Of a stretch of DNA of 64,000 nt, positions 20,561 to 35,500 are shown one piece after another. Made by a program: the position numbers and the translations under genes. The notes beneath the pieces were generated by a model. The model did no database searches, had not been told where the DNA came from, and worked only from the letters and a program-made list of their open reading frames with translations. The stretch comes from Hippasteria phrygiana (taxonomy: Eukaryota > Echinodermata > Asteroidea > Valvatida > Goniasteridae). The DNA lies in contig JAZGUH010000117.1 in NCBI GenBank assembly GCA_037893225.1, forward strand, positions 3,100,001 through 3,164,000, read 5' to 3'. Positions within the stretch are counted from its first letter, which is position 1. The number at the start of each line of letters is the position of its first letter.

Positions 20561-23500
20561 CTAGCAAATGAAAGACGGAAAATTGTTCATGAACTAGGGG
20601 TGTGCATTTACGGGTAGTACAGGAATCAGGTACCAGATTGAACAAAAACACGGGTACCCGGTTACCCGTTAAAGAAAGCCAAACCCAAAAATTAAATTTC
20701 GGAAATTGCTGTTCATATTGTTCGTAAAGGTCCATGTGTGTACATTGAGCTCTATAGTTTTACAGTGTATATTGCATTTTCACAAGCATCAGACATTAAT
20801 CTGTTCTGCTTTTTTTATGTACCAGGGATGTAGTCGAGTCCATCACGAGTCCATCACGAGTCCATCACGAGTCCATCACGAGTCCATCACGAGTCCATCA
20901 CGAGTCCATCACAAGTCCCTGCAAGTCCATCACAAACCCTCCAGTCCTAATCCCAATCACAAGCTATTCAAATGAGCTTTGACAAAGGCATTCCTTTGTC
21001 ATTGTTCATCCAGTTACTTGTGTCCAGCTTTATGAAAGGACTTCTGACTGGACTTGCGAAAGGACTTGTGAAAGGACTTGCAGGGACTTGAATACAACTC
21101 TGCTATGTACCCTATTTTTCGTTTTGAAAATTCCCCACAACTGACATGCAAAAACTTTCTTTTTCATTGTCTGAGAAATGAATATGTTAATTCGGTGACA
21201 GGTACTCGATTCCATAATCTGTAACCAGTTGCTGACATTAGCAGTCAGGTACTTGGGTGCCTGGTTCGGATGCACAGCCATATTATGAACTTACAGATGG
21301 GCAATTGTGAACAAACTGAGCAAAAAAGTTTCCAAAGGCTTGCTTGTCCCCGAGTTCAATGCTGTACAAACTAGTTTGTGTTGAGGTTTAAGATCTTATT
21401 TTATTACCCAACACAAGTTTACACGGTGAACACACACATTAAAATGCACTCACTCTCCTAAAAACCTACTGACAATAAGCTTACTTTTTGTCCAGTTGGA
21501 TTAAGCTCTCCAAGATTTCTAGTTATTTGACTTTTGATGACAAAAATCATGTTACTTACCGAGCTGCATATATCTATCCTCGCTGAAGAGATGATAACAT
21601 TCCCCCGGCTGGCAACGACCTGCACGGCCCTTACGCTGTCGTACATTAGCCTTAGATATCCACTGGACATCCAAACATGACACCTATTGAATAAGAAACA
21701 GAAGGGGTGATCAATTGAAGACACTCGCCACAAGAATTCTGATCACTAATGAAAGGAAGTTACATTTTGGGGTTGGCCAAATATTTAGGAGACGACAGCC
21801 TATGCTGTTCAATGGTGGGGGTGGAAGGGGGGGGGGAGGGGCTCTCCCATCCCCACAAAAATGTTTTCAAACTTCCCAAAATTTCTGAAGACAAATTAAT
21901 GAAGACAAATTAATGTGATTACCTTCCAACAAACTATTTTTGCAACCACCCTTTCAAAAATTCCAGTCTGGTGCTGCATCCGGCACAGTTTCTCACGCCA
22001 AAAGAACCATACTGATCAGGAAACTTCAGCTCATTTCAACTCCGTTCCCTTCACAAAAATCCCTGCCAGTAACTAACTCGCGCAGTAATGTTAAACTACA
22101 CAAAAATCATGCACAAATGGATTTCAAGTACATGTTTTTAATTCTAGTATTGAATTTGAGCACTGTGTATTTGTAAAATTATCTCTACTTTACCAGGAAC
22201 AATTGGTTCTCAACACAAGGTTTTGAGTGGAATATCTAAAACTTGTAAGTTTTAACTTTGCATTTTCCTACTTGCTCATAAATTTGTAATAATCACTATT
22301 TTCCAAAATTGTTAGCCACTCTACATATCTTGGGTTTGAGCCAACCTACCCCCATGTTGACATCATAACGGTCTTCCTTGTGGTTACCGGGGTTCACCAC
22401 GTACACGACATCGTTGATTGTAATTGAGGTCTCGGCAATGTTGGTGGCAAGCACTATCTTCCTCACTCCCTCTGGAGGCCTGAACACAAAGAAACGCAAT
22501 AATCCCCAGGATATTATGTGCATATTTTACATTAAAGGCAATAAAGAAAATTTAAACATGTTTAGCATCATGCCTTTTCATATTCTATTTTTAGATCCTA
22601 CCTTGCAGTATTTTCCAAAGTGGCTGCCATTTTTTCAGATGACAGAGGAGTCTCGAAATCAATTCAAAACAGGGAACAGATTGACTGAAAGGTATTTCCC
22701 CTCTTCATTTTGCCTTCTTTAACCCTAATCCTGCTAAATCCAACAAAATCCAACAATGGTAAAAAGCTGTTTTGATTTCGCTGTTGGATTTAGCAGTTAA
22801 CACAAACGTTAAGCAGTCACAATGCAGTAAACGGGAGAACGCACACAGAGTTCACTTGAAAGAAATTTGTTGCGAGGTTTGAATTTTCTCGAAGAGTTCT
22901 AACGCTATGAAGCTAGCGATGGTCTCAAATTGTAGTGCTAGATCCAAGCTACCCATACGTGTAAAAATGACTGGATTTGGTCAATATACCATTCAATTAT
23001 GAACAGGGAAAGGAAGGGTGTTCATCTGAAAATTTGGCAAACGTTAAGCAGTCACAATGCAGTAAACGGGAGAACGCACACAGAGTTCACAGGAAGAATG
23101 TTTTTGCGAGGTTTGAATTTTCTCGAAGAGTTCTAATGCTATGAAGCTGGCGATGGTCTCAAATTGTAGCGCTAGATCTAAGCTACCCATACGTGTAAAA
23201 ATTACTGGAAATTTGGGAAACGTTAAGCAGTCACAATGCAGTAAACGGGAGAACGCACACAGAGTTCACTTGAAAGAAATTGGTTGTATTCAGCAGGGTG
23301 GAAGCTAAATATACCAGCTGGATTGTTGTCCTATTTAGGAGCATGGAAGCAGACTTCTAGTCAAATATTAGTTGGATTTTGTTGGATTGAGCAGGGTAGC
23401 TGCAAAATGCCAAGGCTGGTGTGTAGGTGGTACACTGCAGAATCCAACATAATTTGCTTCTGGATTTTGTGGTATTAAGCAGGCTTCGGATTTCAGTTTT

Positions 23501-26500
23501 GTTGGAAATTGTTGGATTTAGCAGGGCCATATGAAAAAAGGGGGTTAGGGGTTAAGGATTTCTTATGAGAAAAAAACAGTTGGCCTAAAAAAGGAAGCAG
23601 GCCTTTCTATACTTTTCCTAAAATGGCCAATTCTATAACATGTCCCCAAACTACACAGACAGTAATGTTTCGGTGATAATCCCTACACAAAAATGTCACC
23701 ATTTTATACTGATGCTGTAACTATTCTTTTATTGGTAATGGATGTTTTGGAATCTAAATTTTGGAAAATGTTTAGATGTTCAAACTATTTCAACAAAACT
23801 GAAAATATAAAAATTCAATTTACAAAAAAAATAAAATAATAATAAGCATTTTTTAGGGGGGAGGGGCCGTTTCTGCTTGTATGGTGCTAGAATTTCCCTT
23901 TTTTTATTTTGAATGTTGAACTAAGAATGTCAGACAAGAAATCATGGGAGATTCAAACCTTTCAAAGATGGTCTGTTGAGCAGAGAGTGGCACGCTGGAA
24001 TGAACAGGCAATACTAGGTGCTCCTGACTCTGTAGGAGTTGAATACAAGCAAATACCATCAATCAAAGATGCTGTACAAATGTTGCAATTAATGTCGCAT
24101 ATTAATACCGACAGCACACAAAATAGCAAATCCCAGACGATGGGACAGGGTTACATTATGATGGATTTGGCTGAAAATTTAAAACAAAATTATGTGTGAA
24201 TATGTCAAACATTTCTCACTAAAAAGAAATTTTGATCTAGTTATATGTAACCTTTCTGAAAAACTGATACCTCATTTTGATGGACTTAAATTATGCTCAG
24301 CTATTTTACTGATATCTATGATCATTATATTGCTTCGTCAAAAAGATAAAATGGGTCAAATTCGTGGCACTCAAGCGCAGAGAACATCATTGAATGCATG
24401 TCATGCCAGCACATCTATTTGAGATACCCTGCACAATATGGGGGAAAAGGGTACCCCCCCTTTTATCCATATACCCTAAGCACACTCCAGATTATTGTTA
24501 TCTAACACATCCCCCTAGATTTCTGAATAGAATTCCTTAGATTCCGGGAACACAATGACCAACACAAAAGAGGGGGGGGTCCCTTTTCCCCCATATCGTG
24601 CTTCATATGCTATTTGAATGGGCCTACCCTCACGACTCAACGCAAATATAGTTGGCAAATTTGAGCCAAGTTCAACTTTGCGAGCGATTTAAAAAACAAA
24701 AAATAAAAACATGGAGCTTTCTCCAAAAAATGTAGAAAATCTTTGATATTTTTGTACGCAATATTATATACAAAATTTACCATTTATTACAAAATTACAA
24801 ATGTTGCCAAGGGATAAACGTGCCCCCCCCAACCCAACCCATCCCGATATGACACTGTACTTACATTGGGCCATATATCCTCCAGTTTATCACACACTGA
24901 TCGGATGTCCTGCCAGCCAGGAAGAAAACACAGAAGAGCCCCCTGTTGGAAATACAAACACAAAATAAGATCAGGAACGGAATAACAGGGGCCAATCCAC
25001 AGAGCTGCTAAGCATGGAAGACAGGTGACCAGCCAAATCTGCATGTGATGGTATACTGTTGCAACTGGTTCCCTGCTGATTTTTGCTTAGCAGGAAAATT
25101 GACAGAGACAAAATTTGTGCTAAGCAGCTAAGACATCAAGTAAAAAAACCTATTTAGGTGACTTACAGGAGGTCTCTTCTTGTCGATAAACTTGATGACA
25201 TCAACCACCAGGTCCACATCGGTCAGTGGCCGGACGCCGCTGCTGTCACCATCCAAACATTGCTGTTCATCACCGTTGCCACGGAAACGGTTTCTCTTGT
25301 TCAGGAGGCTAGAGATCTCCGGCTGGTAGTACTCCTTGACCGGATACATGAATCCCGGCACGCTGATCATTGGACAGCTGGCGGTCGGAGAAATCAACGC
25401 AAACTTGAATGACTTAATGGAACTTTTTGAAGTCGTGTGTGGTGGCCAATTGGTTTCACAGAAATCAAAGGAAAATGCTGTAAATAGTGCTGATATGATG
25501 CAAAAAACGAAGGATTTCGATGTATTTCAAGCTGTAATATCATTGGCATTAAAAGAATTTACTGCATACTCTTTGTGGACCTGTGGAGAAAAGATGTCGC
25601 CCAGGGTGCAGGAAGAGTGAACGGTTTGTAAACTTGCCCATGTCCACATAACATCCCCCCCCCCCCTGAAAAAACAGCTTTAGAGGCATTTTAGGGTTAG
25701 GGTTATCTGTCGCAAAATGAAGGGGACCACTTACGGGGATCATGATCAAAATTCACGTTCACAATGCAATTAAAATTCATTTCCCTTCATTTTTTTTTAA
25801 CTACATGAAAACAAAGGAATGTCCAAAGTAGGTATGTAAGGTGAGTAAGTATGGGTGAGTTTGAGTGGATTCGAGTCCAGTGAAGTTCAAGGTGCTTGGG
25901 TCCTTAAGCAAGACACTTTGCCAGAAATTGCTTCTCTCCAACCAGGAGTGAATGGGTGCCTGATGGGTGTTTGATTAGCCCAGTGTGCTTAACTTGCAGC
26001 AAGGGCTGCATACTCACCATGGAGAAGGTTTCGGCAATGATTGATTGGCATGATGAGCAGGGGTAATAATGCGGCGCCTTATGAGCACATTGATCATGGT
26101 GTATAATGCGCACTTTATAAATCAACACATTATTATGTTTCGTCAAACAAACCACTCTGATGCATTATTATATCGGTAGAAGTGCTGGAACGGTAATCCA
26201 GAGGTCTTCGGTTCGAGTCCTGGTCAAATCTTCTTTGCCCACCCCCCAATATGTAACCACAGAAATGTACTGACTCGTTGAAGTAGGAGGAGATGAGTTG
26301 TGCATTGATGGAAGCACTCATCAGGATGAGCTTGATGTCTGGATTATCCTGAAGGAGGTTCTTGAGGAGAATCAATAGGAAGTCAGTATTGATGTCTCGC
26401 TCGTGGACTTCGTCGACTATGACGTGACTGATACCTGGGATTGGGCCAATTAAAAAAAAAGTCAGGTGTCTTGACTGACACACATGCCCTGCTGATACTG

Positions 26501-29500
26501 TATCTATCATGCTGACAAAATGTCCATTGTTTTAGAATCGGTGAACTTGACCTTTGACCTTTGGCCATAGAAGCAATAGGCTTCTTATGAGTACATGTAC
26601 CAAGAGCAATCCACAAACCAAATTTTTAACAAATTATATGTTAAGTAATAAATATGTCTCAAGTTATCACGATGACAAGCATTTGCCAGACACAATCCCA
26701 CCCACCCACGGAAAGACAAGATGAAAACAGTATGCCCCTCAGACCACCCTCGGTGGGTATCAACATCACATGATGCAGTTTCCCTCAAATAAAACTGTCA
26801 AAGAAAAGGGACGAAACACCATCTACTCACCTGTAATACTTGTCCGGGAAAATATAATTTTGGACAGGCAGTTTTTTTTCAATTGGAGAAAATGTACAAG
26901 CTTTTATGTTTACATATTACTGTTTACCATTTGCAAATAATATTATAATTTTTCCTCCCAACAAAGTGAGTAGTAAGAATGGTTGCATAGGCTCTATTGC
27001 AGGAAAGAGTATAACTGTGCACAATTTGTCAGGAAGTGGGCAAGCACTTTTTCAATCTTTGCTGCGTTTGGAGAGAAGTTTTTGAATCCTGAAGGAAAAC
27101 CTGAACCCAAATTCCTAGCTGTTTCAGACACTGCTCGAACGATGGGATAGACCCTGTTTGAATGATGGGAAAACACTGCCACTTTTCTTTGGAAATCATG
27201 TAAAATCTTACAACAAAATAGCATTGTATATTCATTCTGATGTATATTCATTCCAGAACAATTCACACTGATGAACAAATGAAAAAAACTACTTCCTCAC
27301 CCGTTAAATCCGGATTGGATTCCAGCTTTTTCAGCAGAATGCCGGTCGTGCAGAAGAGTATACAGCCATTGTTGTACGGCAGTTTACTGTTGAGACGAAC
27401 CTGGTAGCCAACAGTGTCCCCAATTCGCTCCCCGCGTTCGAGAGCCACACGTTCGGCCACCGACACCGCGCTAATTCGTCTCGGCTGCAAGTATAACGAG
27501 ACACCGTGTTGTGCTAAGGCTTCATGGTCTAGTGTACTGGACTCAAGATCTTGGCGATAGTACAGATTGTGGGTTGGAGTTCAGCAGGGATCATGGTGAT
27601 TGTGTCCTTGAGCAAGACACTTCGTCACAGCTTGCTAACTCTCTGCCCAGGAGTAAATGGGTACCTGTGCGGGCAGTGGTTGTTATGTGTTTAATTAGCC
27701 CATGTGTGTATACTTGCAGCCGGGGCTGTATACTTCCCAGGGAGCTGGGGTTTCAGGAATGATTAATAGGCCTGATGAGCAGGGGGAATAATGATAATGT
27801 GGATACATATACATATTATATTATTATTCTTACATCAAGAAGACGAAGAAACTTCTACTCTTTTGCTGACTGAAAGGTTCACAGAAATTGAAATGGGAAA
27901 ATGCTATGAACAAATAGAAGATTTTGTGAATTTTGTGCGTTCCAAATTTATTGCAACTTAGGACAGAAAAAAATCAGGGGCTTGCCCCCGCCCACAAAAA
28001 ACTTGCAGGCTAAGGTATCATTCATAGAGGCTCTTAACCCTAACCTTCCCTAACCTGCCAAAATCAAACACCCCATTTGTGTTGAATTTTGTGTGATTGG
28101 GTACTGTAGAGCCTTGGCACCATCACTTTGCATGGGACTTGATGCCCTGATTTTGTCTAAGTACAAAGAATGTGCCATTGGTTTACTACACAGTGTTGGA
28201 GTTTGTGTGGTTAGGGAAGGATTCTAGTAAAAAGCCTTGGGCTGTTAGGGTTAATAAACCTTGCCATCAGTTTTTTTCAACATCAACTTTTGTGAATTCA
28301 GAGTGCAAATATTTGGTGTTGACGTCATAAATTCGCTTGACATGTGCATGAAGTATGAATGACTTTCATTTGCACTATGCAGAGCTGGCTATGCTGGCTA
28401 TGCTGGCTGCACACTTAGCAACTCTCTATCAGTGCTCTGCCGCCAGCATTAATCCAAACCAACCTCAATCCTCCAAAATCCTCCTTGCAGTTTGAGGATT
28501 TTGGAGGATTGAGGATGAATGGTGTTTCAAGCGAGGAGGATTTTGTAGGATTGAGGATGAATGGTATTTCAAGAAAAAAAGGATTTTGCAGGATTGAGGA
28601 AGAATGGTGTTTCAAGCGAGGAGGATTTTGTAGGATTGAGGATGAATGGTATTTCAAGAAAAAGAGGATTTTGTAGGATTGAGGATGAATGGTGTTTCAA
28701 GCGACGAGGATTTTGGAGGATTGAGGATGAATGGTGTTTCAAGAGGAGGATTTTAGAGGATTGAGGATGAATGCATTTTTTGGGGCAGGGCAATTGGAGG
28801 ATTGAGGATAGTTCCTAGCAAAAATGGTCAGGGTTAATTTCCCCTGTGGAGAACCCTGGTTTTTATGCTTTACCTGTGTGACTACAATGTTACAGTGTGA
28901 TCCCCTATCCTGCTGTATCCATTCCTCCAGTAAGTATTGAGGTACCTGGGTGGTCTTGCCGCATCCCGTCTCACCGGAGAGAACAATGACTTGATTGTCT
29001 CGGATCAGACCTTGAATTTCCCTCCTGAATGAACAATGTGTGGAATATGAGAAGAGAGACTTTTGCACCTTCCCGATGTAGTGTATGAACTACTAGTGCA
29101 GACGTCTTTTTAACCACTCAACCAGGGAGCTTGCCAGGGTCAGCTGGCCGATTCAAAAATGGAATATTGTTTCACAAAACAAACTTTCGATCACAAACTG
29201 TTCCATAAAGATTTTTTGTGTGACACTAAACTGAACCCTGTTCAGGTTACTATTTAATCTAATTAGCGGATTTAGACTCTTTAAGTCTTGTAACTTGGTA
29301 TAGATGTACAAAAAAGCAGACTTGTATTAGAGTCACCAAACATCGAGTCCGAGTCCGAGTCCAAGTCACCTCTCTCGAGTCCGAGTCCCGAGTCATAAAG
29401 GTCAAGTCCGAGTCACGAGTCACAAAGGTCGAGTCACGAGTCCGAGTCACCTTTAACTACTGTATTGGAAATACATTTTGAGGTACCGCGAAAAGCTAAC

Positions 29501-32500
29501 AGTGTAAATGGTTTTAAAAATGTTACATCTTTTCTCTAATTTAATGAACTAGAAATTAATGTAGCATATAGGCCTACAGTATGTCAAATAAACCATGAGA
29601 TCAGACATTGAAGTCATTCGATCTAGATGTGACCTGTAAGCCTGTGACGGTTAAACGTTTAAACGTTTAACCGTTTAGAAAAGTTTCGTTTAAACGGATA
29701 GTAAATTAAACGTAGAGTCACAGGCTTAGTGACCTGTATACCTTGTCCTTTATTTAATTAACATAAGAAACGGAACTTTTACAAACAAGGGGTTAATTTA
29801 CACTTTCCATGTCGAAGCCTTTGACCAAATGATACAATAAGAATTTTACAAAGTACGTCAGATCCATAAATGAGGGTAACCAGCTGTGACTCAGATGCTT
29901 CATACAGCAACACACATGATTCAAAGCTACATGTATTGCCTGGAAAGGTGCCAGTCTGTGCCTGGAATGGATACTACAGTATTTCATGGTGACAAAATTT
30001 CGTGCTACATGCACACCGGACAATATCAACTTGTATTCACGCAGTATCACATGTGGACGCCAGGGTACATGTTTCGATACATTGATTTCCCTAATCAATA
30101 TATCGGAAACAAGCCAACCGCACACACGCATGTATTATACCTGAGATCTCGAGATGCGTCGGATCTGCGTACACTGCCTGTATCGCTTGCTCAAAGAAGT
30201 TGCAAGTTTCTTGTTAAAAAGAGTTCTTTATGGTATTTTTTTGGGTCGAGTCACAAGTCACGCAGGTCGAGTCCAAGTCCGAGTCACACAAGTCTGCAAA
30301 AAAGCAGCCAAATTAGACCTCCCCCCCCCCCCCAAAAAAAGATATTGTTGTGTTGCCCTCGGACAGGAAAAATTGGAAAAGAGTGTTAGTTGGTGGGAAT
30401 TTTTTTGGGGGGGCTTCGCCACTGACTTTTTGAATCACCAAGAAACAAACCAAGTGGAAGTATTCTAACTTTTGGCTTCATATCAACCGATTGAATGAGA
30501 TACGACAAAGTTTTTTCCGATTTGATTTGACTCTTCCGCTGCAATATATTTATACATGTCTATAAGAGATTGAATTGGTAGTATGTACATAGCTTTTCCA
30601 CATGCACTGTCCTTGTTTTTATTTCTTGCTAGCCCTCCCCAGACCCAAAGTTTTAAACTTTGGGTCTGGGGAGGTAGGTTTTTAGCTATGCTACTCTTCA
30701 GCCCGAATGGAGCTTTAACGAGCGCGATGGTTTCATTTTTTTACATGAAAATATGCATAAAGTAAACAAGGTACATCAAATAGGCCTTCAAAAACTTTTT
30801 GAGACAGAGAGGCTGAGTTAAGTTTTTATTGATAAAAAAAAAAAAAAAAAAAACACAACAAACCCGACTTTGACTCTGTCGATTTTTACGGTCGGTCGGT
30901 CCGAGGGCAACACAATTTTTTTTGGCCTTAAAAAAATAAAATTAATTTGAAGCAATATACACATTAAATACATTGCTGTGGCTGATGATACCTAAAAAAA
31001 AAAAAATCACCGTACCCACCTCTTATCAGCAATAGGAAGCTTCACTGCCTCTTCCCTGATCTTGACCTCCTCAGAGCCTCCATACATTTGGTCTTCAAGC
31101 AACTGTTGCCGGTCGTCAAGATATTTGTTCTTCCACTGCGCCCTATTCTCAGACAACTCTTGGTACGGTCTTCCCGTGATCGCATCGAACAGTTGGTCCT
31201 TCTGATCTTCAAATTCAAACAGACTTTCATAGCTCTCCGACTGATTTTCACCATCTTCAGTTGATTCCCTGTAGGAAGATGCTGTGCGTTGTGTCTGTTC
31301 GGCAGGATGGAAAAGAGAGATTTAGAATAATACCAGTCTGGATTGCTAGTACTAAACTTGCTGATGAAGAAAAGGCAAACAAGGGCACTTTAAAGTACTC
31401 AGAAGAAATTTCACGGGCTCTCGTAACCATGCAATTTCGCACTTAAAGGTAGTATAGATCATTTGCAAACATAAAAATAAATAAAATACTGAATTATTAC
31501 GAAATACCATACTAAACTGTAAGTAAATAGCACTCTCAAGCATCCTGTAAAATCATGGCACATGGTGTGCTGTCGTTTTCAAGAAAAGTGGACATTTATA
31601 TTGTTTTCCAACGATTGTCGGCCGACAATCCTTGGAAATAGTCTAGTTCTCCAACCTGATAATTCCCTGACTCTATCAATTGTCACGTTTTGAACATGTT
31701 TTTGTTTCTCTCATTTTTCCCAGCATCTATGCACACACAACTTTAAACAGGTCAGTGTTACGTATTTGCTAGCACGCTAAAACATTACAGCAAAAGCAAA
31801 TCGTGTATACTACCTTTAAAAAATCAAAATTCTGTGCCTACAGTGATAGCTGAGAAATTCTGTGCTCACCCTGTAAGCATATAATCTTTGTGTCATGGCA
31901 GAGTGGCCTAGTGTACCGGACCCATGGTACTTGTGTACTTGACACTTTACCATAATTGCTCCTCTCTAGCTAGGAGTAGGAATGGGTTACCAGCTAGAGT
32001 TCAGTTGGAAAGTACCCTTACAATAAACTGGCATTCTGTCCACGGGGAAAATAAATATTTAATATCGGGGCCGGCCACCGAGATCGCGAATCGGGTTGGG
32101 GGCCGCACTGGCAAGATTGGGGCAGGAAGGATCGGGGGGCCGGGATGACAAGGCTTCACTCGTTGAGTAGTTGGAGTACTACGGCATTTTCTTTCAGATA
32201 GCTTCTTTACGGCACTTCAGAAAGACTAGCGTTTGTTTCTATTTCGGCTATTAACTGTTTGGCAGCCTTGTGAAATTTCACATCAGTGCAAACTCTCAAC
32301 AACCCGAACCCTGTAAATCCAACAAAATCCAACAAAATGTGTTGTTGGATTTTGTGGTATTTAGCAGGCTTTTGTTGGAAACTGTTAGATTTGGAAGGGC
32401 CATATGTAGACTGCCTAACCAATAACTGGAGGCCAGTAGACTATTGATTGAGTAAGCAAGTCCTGCAGCAAGGATTGGGGTTTGGTAAGGCTTAGGAATA

Positions 32501-35500
32501 CTCATCAACACTGACCTTTACATCTTGGAGCACCTGCTTGACCTCCGTCTGAAGATCCGGTTCGAGCCCGATCCAATCTGGCCGACTCTCTCGCCACAGA
32601 TGCTCCTTAATCTCCTCCTTGTTGTAGAGCACCTTTCCAGCAATCCTTGGCATGTTGTTCTCATCTAGTACCCCAAACTCCTTTGAAGTTAAGAATAAGA
32701 TGACAAAGAAATTAGATTCAGGAAGATGGCATGACTTTCTAGTCAATAATGACCTGTCAGTAATGACTTTGCAGAAAAGTACCACAAAAATTCCATAAGG
32801 CTGTCTTGGGGGCGTGGTTAACCCCTTGTGTCCGATATTGATGGGGGTCTGATATGCCAAGAACGGGATGTGCAGCCAAGTGTAAACAATAGGCACCACA
32901 CTGAATTTAGAGTGGTACTATTCATCGCATTTTGAGTCCCCTTCTTGTGTGAATGAAAGCTTTGTTTGAAAAAGTTCCACCTATTCATTACACTCCCATT
33001 CAAGAACAATATACACGTAGTTGAAACATGAATGGATTCAGTACTAGTCTTGGGCCAAAGACCCTTGTGTTGTTATTTCGGCGCCTGCGTGCCAGATTCA
33101 CTAACGTTGTGTCTTCTCGAAATCCCGGTGTTTTATTACTGGTTAAACCCTCTCACGTGACCGGTCACTGCCCCATTTATCTCCACTTAGGCATTCGCAG
33201 TAGAACCGCTAAGTCGGCTTTTCAGGGAGACGGATATTCATATTACACCGGCTTCGTGTGCGTTCTGGCCTAACGCATGCGTCGTTTACAAAATGCAGCT
33301 GGATCCACAGCCGGTGTTTGCCAAACGTGCATGATTTTGAATAGCCACATAAGGGTCTTGGATAAGTTGGCAGGCAATTCTTAACTTTTTCTTTACTTTT
33401 CAACGATTATCCCTCGCTTTTCCGAGGGATCCAATCAGCGACCGAGTTTGAGCCTTATCATATATTATTTATTACACGTCGATCGTGACGTGACGCGTGT
33501 GACGCAACGCATGTACATGTTGCGTGTAATGCACAACCCTCAGGTCTACACGTATTTGCATAACAGTCCATCATTATCACGTGATATGAATACTGCATAT
33601 AGTTACCATAGTCTGGTCGCGCCCCCGAAATGCCAACTTATCCAAGACGTTACTACAGATCCAAAATCTGATCGCGCTGTCGGCCTGTGCATTGCAACTA
33701 CCTGATCGCGCTGCCTGTGCATTGCAACAATGTGCAACTGCGAAAGTACAAAAGTACAACAGTAACGTCTTGGAACCAAAACTAATTCAGTACCTGCAGG
33801 AATGCACGTATAGACAACTGGCCAGGGCTCTATTTCATAAAAGTTAGGAATATTCCTATCCTGGACTTAGGAAGAGTAATTGCTCCCAAGTCCAGGACTT
33901 AGGAACAATTATTCTTCCCAAGTCCATGAAAGGAATATTCCTAACTTTTATAAAATTAAACCCTGGTGGTCTTTTTCAAATGGTGGCTATGGCCGTCATC
34001 TGTATTCAAGAAGTTAACTCAGAAACATTTAAAGGTTAATAATTCAAGGGCACAGATAATTACAATCCCTCGCCAGCCAGATTCTAATGACTGTCATAAG
34101 CATTAACTACAAGACAAATGGGTGTACAAATGATGCCCAATTTCACACTTGGGATGCAAGAATGAGTCAACCTTCTGTCAAGCTAAATCTTCATTGTCAG
34201 CCAATCACTTCAATTGACCTATTGTGGTAGAATGACATCGTAACAGTTTGTGAAATATTGTCCAATTACATCAATTACAATTCAGCATATAGAATGTGCA
34301 AAATATACGACAAACAAAAATATCGCACTAGATTCCATACAGTTGTCAAAGGGGTATGGTTATTAACTCGCAAATGGCAGTAGATCAATAGACCAACCAT
34401 TAATTAAAACTAACCCCTGTGGCGCTTTTTCTGGGAAGTGTTCTCAACCTGTCAAAGTCCAACACTGTGCAGTATACCTATGGCACATTCTTTGGACTTA
34501 AGACAAATTGGGGCATCATATACAGCTCCATATAAAGTAATGGTGCCAAGGCTCTACAGTCCTGACCCCATCAAAATACAACAAAACATGGTGTTGGATT
34601 TTGGCGGATTTGGGACGGTTAGGGTTAACCCTAACCCCCCTAGATCCTTTTTGCTAGGAACCATCCTCAATCCTCCAAAATCCTTTGATTACCCTGCCCC
34701 ATAAACACCGTTCATCCTCAATCCTCCAAAATCCTCTGCTTGAAACACCATTCATCCTTAATCCTCCAAAATCCTCTTTTTTTAAAAATACCATTCATCC
34801 TCAATCCTCCAAAATCCTCCAAAACTGCAAGGAGGATTTTGGAGGATTGAGGTGGGTTAGGGTTAAGGCCCACACGCCACATCAGTCACACATGTCAGAC
34901 AATTTTACGACAGGATTTTGGAGGATTGAGGTGGGTTAGGGTTAAGGCCCACACGCCACATCAGTCACACATGTCAGACAATTTTACGACAGTCGCGGCT
35001 GTGATTGGTCAATATGTCAGCTTAATAGATCGGTCCACAGCCACAGACATACATTTAGGACACTTTTAACCCTAACCCTGCCAGACGCAGCACAGTGCAT
35101 CTGTGGTGACAGCTTGACCTTGCTGCACTCTGCACACAAGTCAATGTGACAAAGTATGCAATCTGATGCGTCTGGCAGGGTTTCTAGCCAAAGTACCCTG
35201 GAGGGTTTAGGGTTAAGGATTGCAAAATTCACCTTGAGTTTGGAGCAGGCCAGAGCCGCTGCCATCTTCTCAGCCTGGGTCCTCTTCCGGCCAAGCCCCA
35301 CCACGGTGAACTCCTGGGGCCACGTCACACTCAGAACACTCTGCTTCACCATACTACTTCCAGATCCTGGCTTAAGACTGTACTGGTACCTTGGTCTACC
35401 CTCTGTGGCCACCAGTGAGAGGATGTTGTGCAGACAGCTCTTAGGATTCTGGAATTCTTTCAGGGCTTGTTCTCCTTCTTCACTGAGAATGGTTGCTGTG

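Noticed and set aside
20826..21100. Possible CRISPR-like array
   Set aside because: Repeats are contiguous 11-bp units without spacers, and the DNA is clearly eukaryotic.
23909..24199. 96-codon plus-strand frame in a DHX30 intron
   Set aside because: Somewhat protein-like composition, but no recognisable domain, no splice partners, and it lies antisense in an intron.
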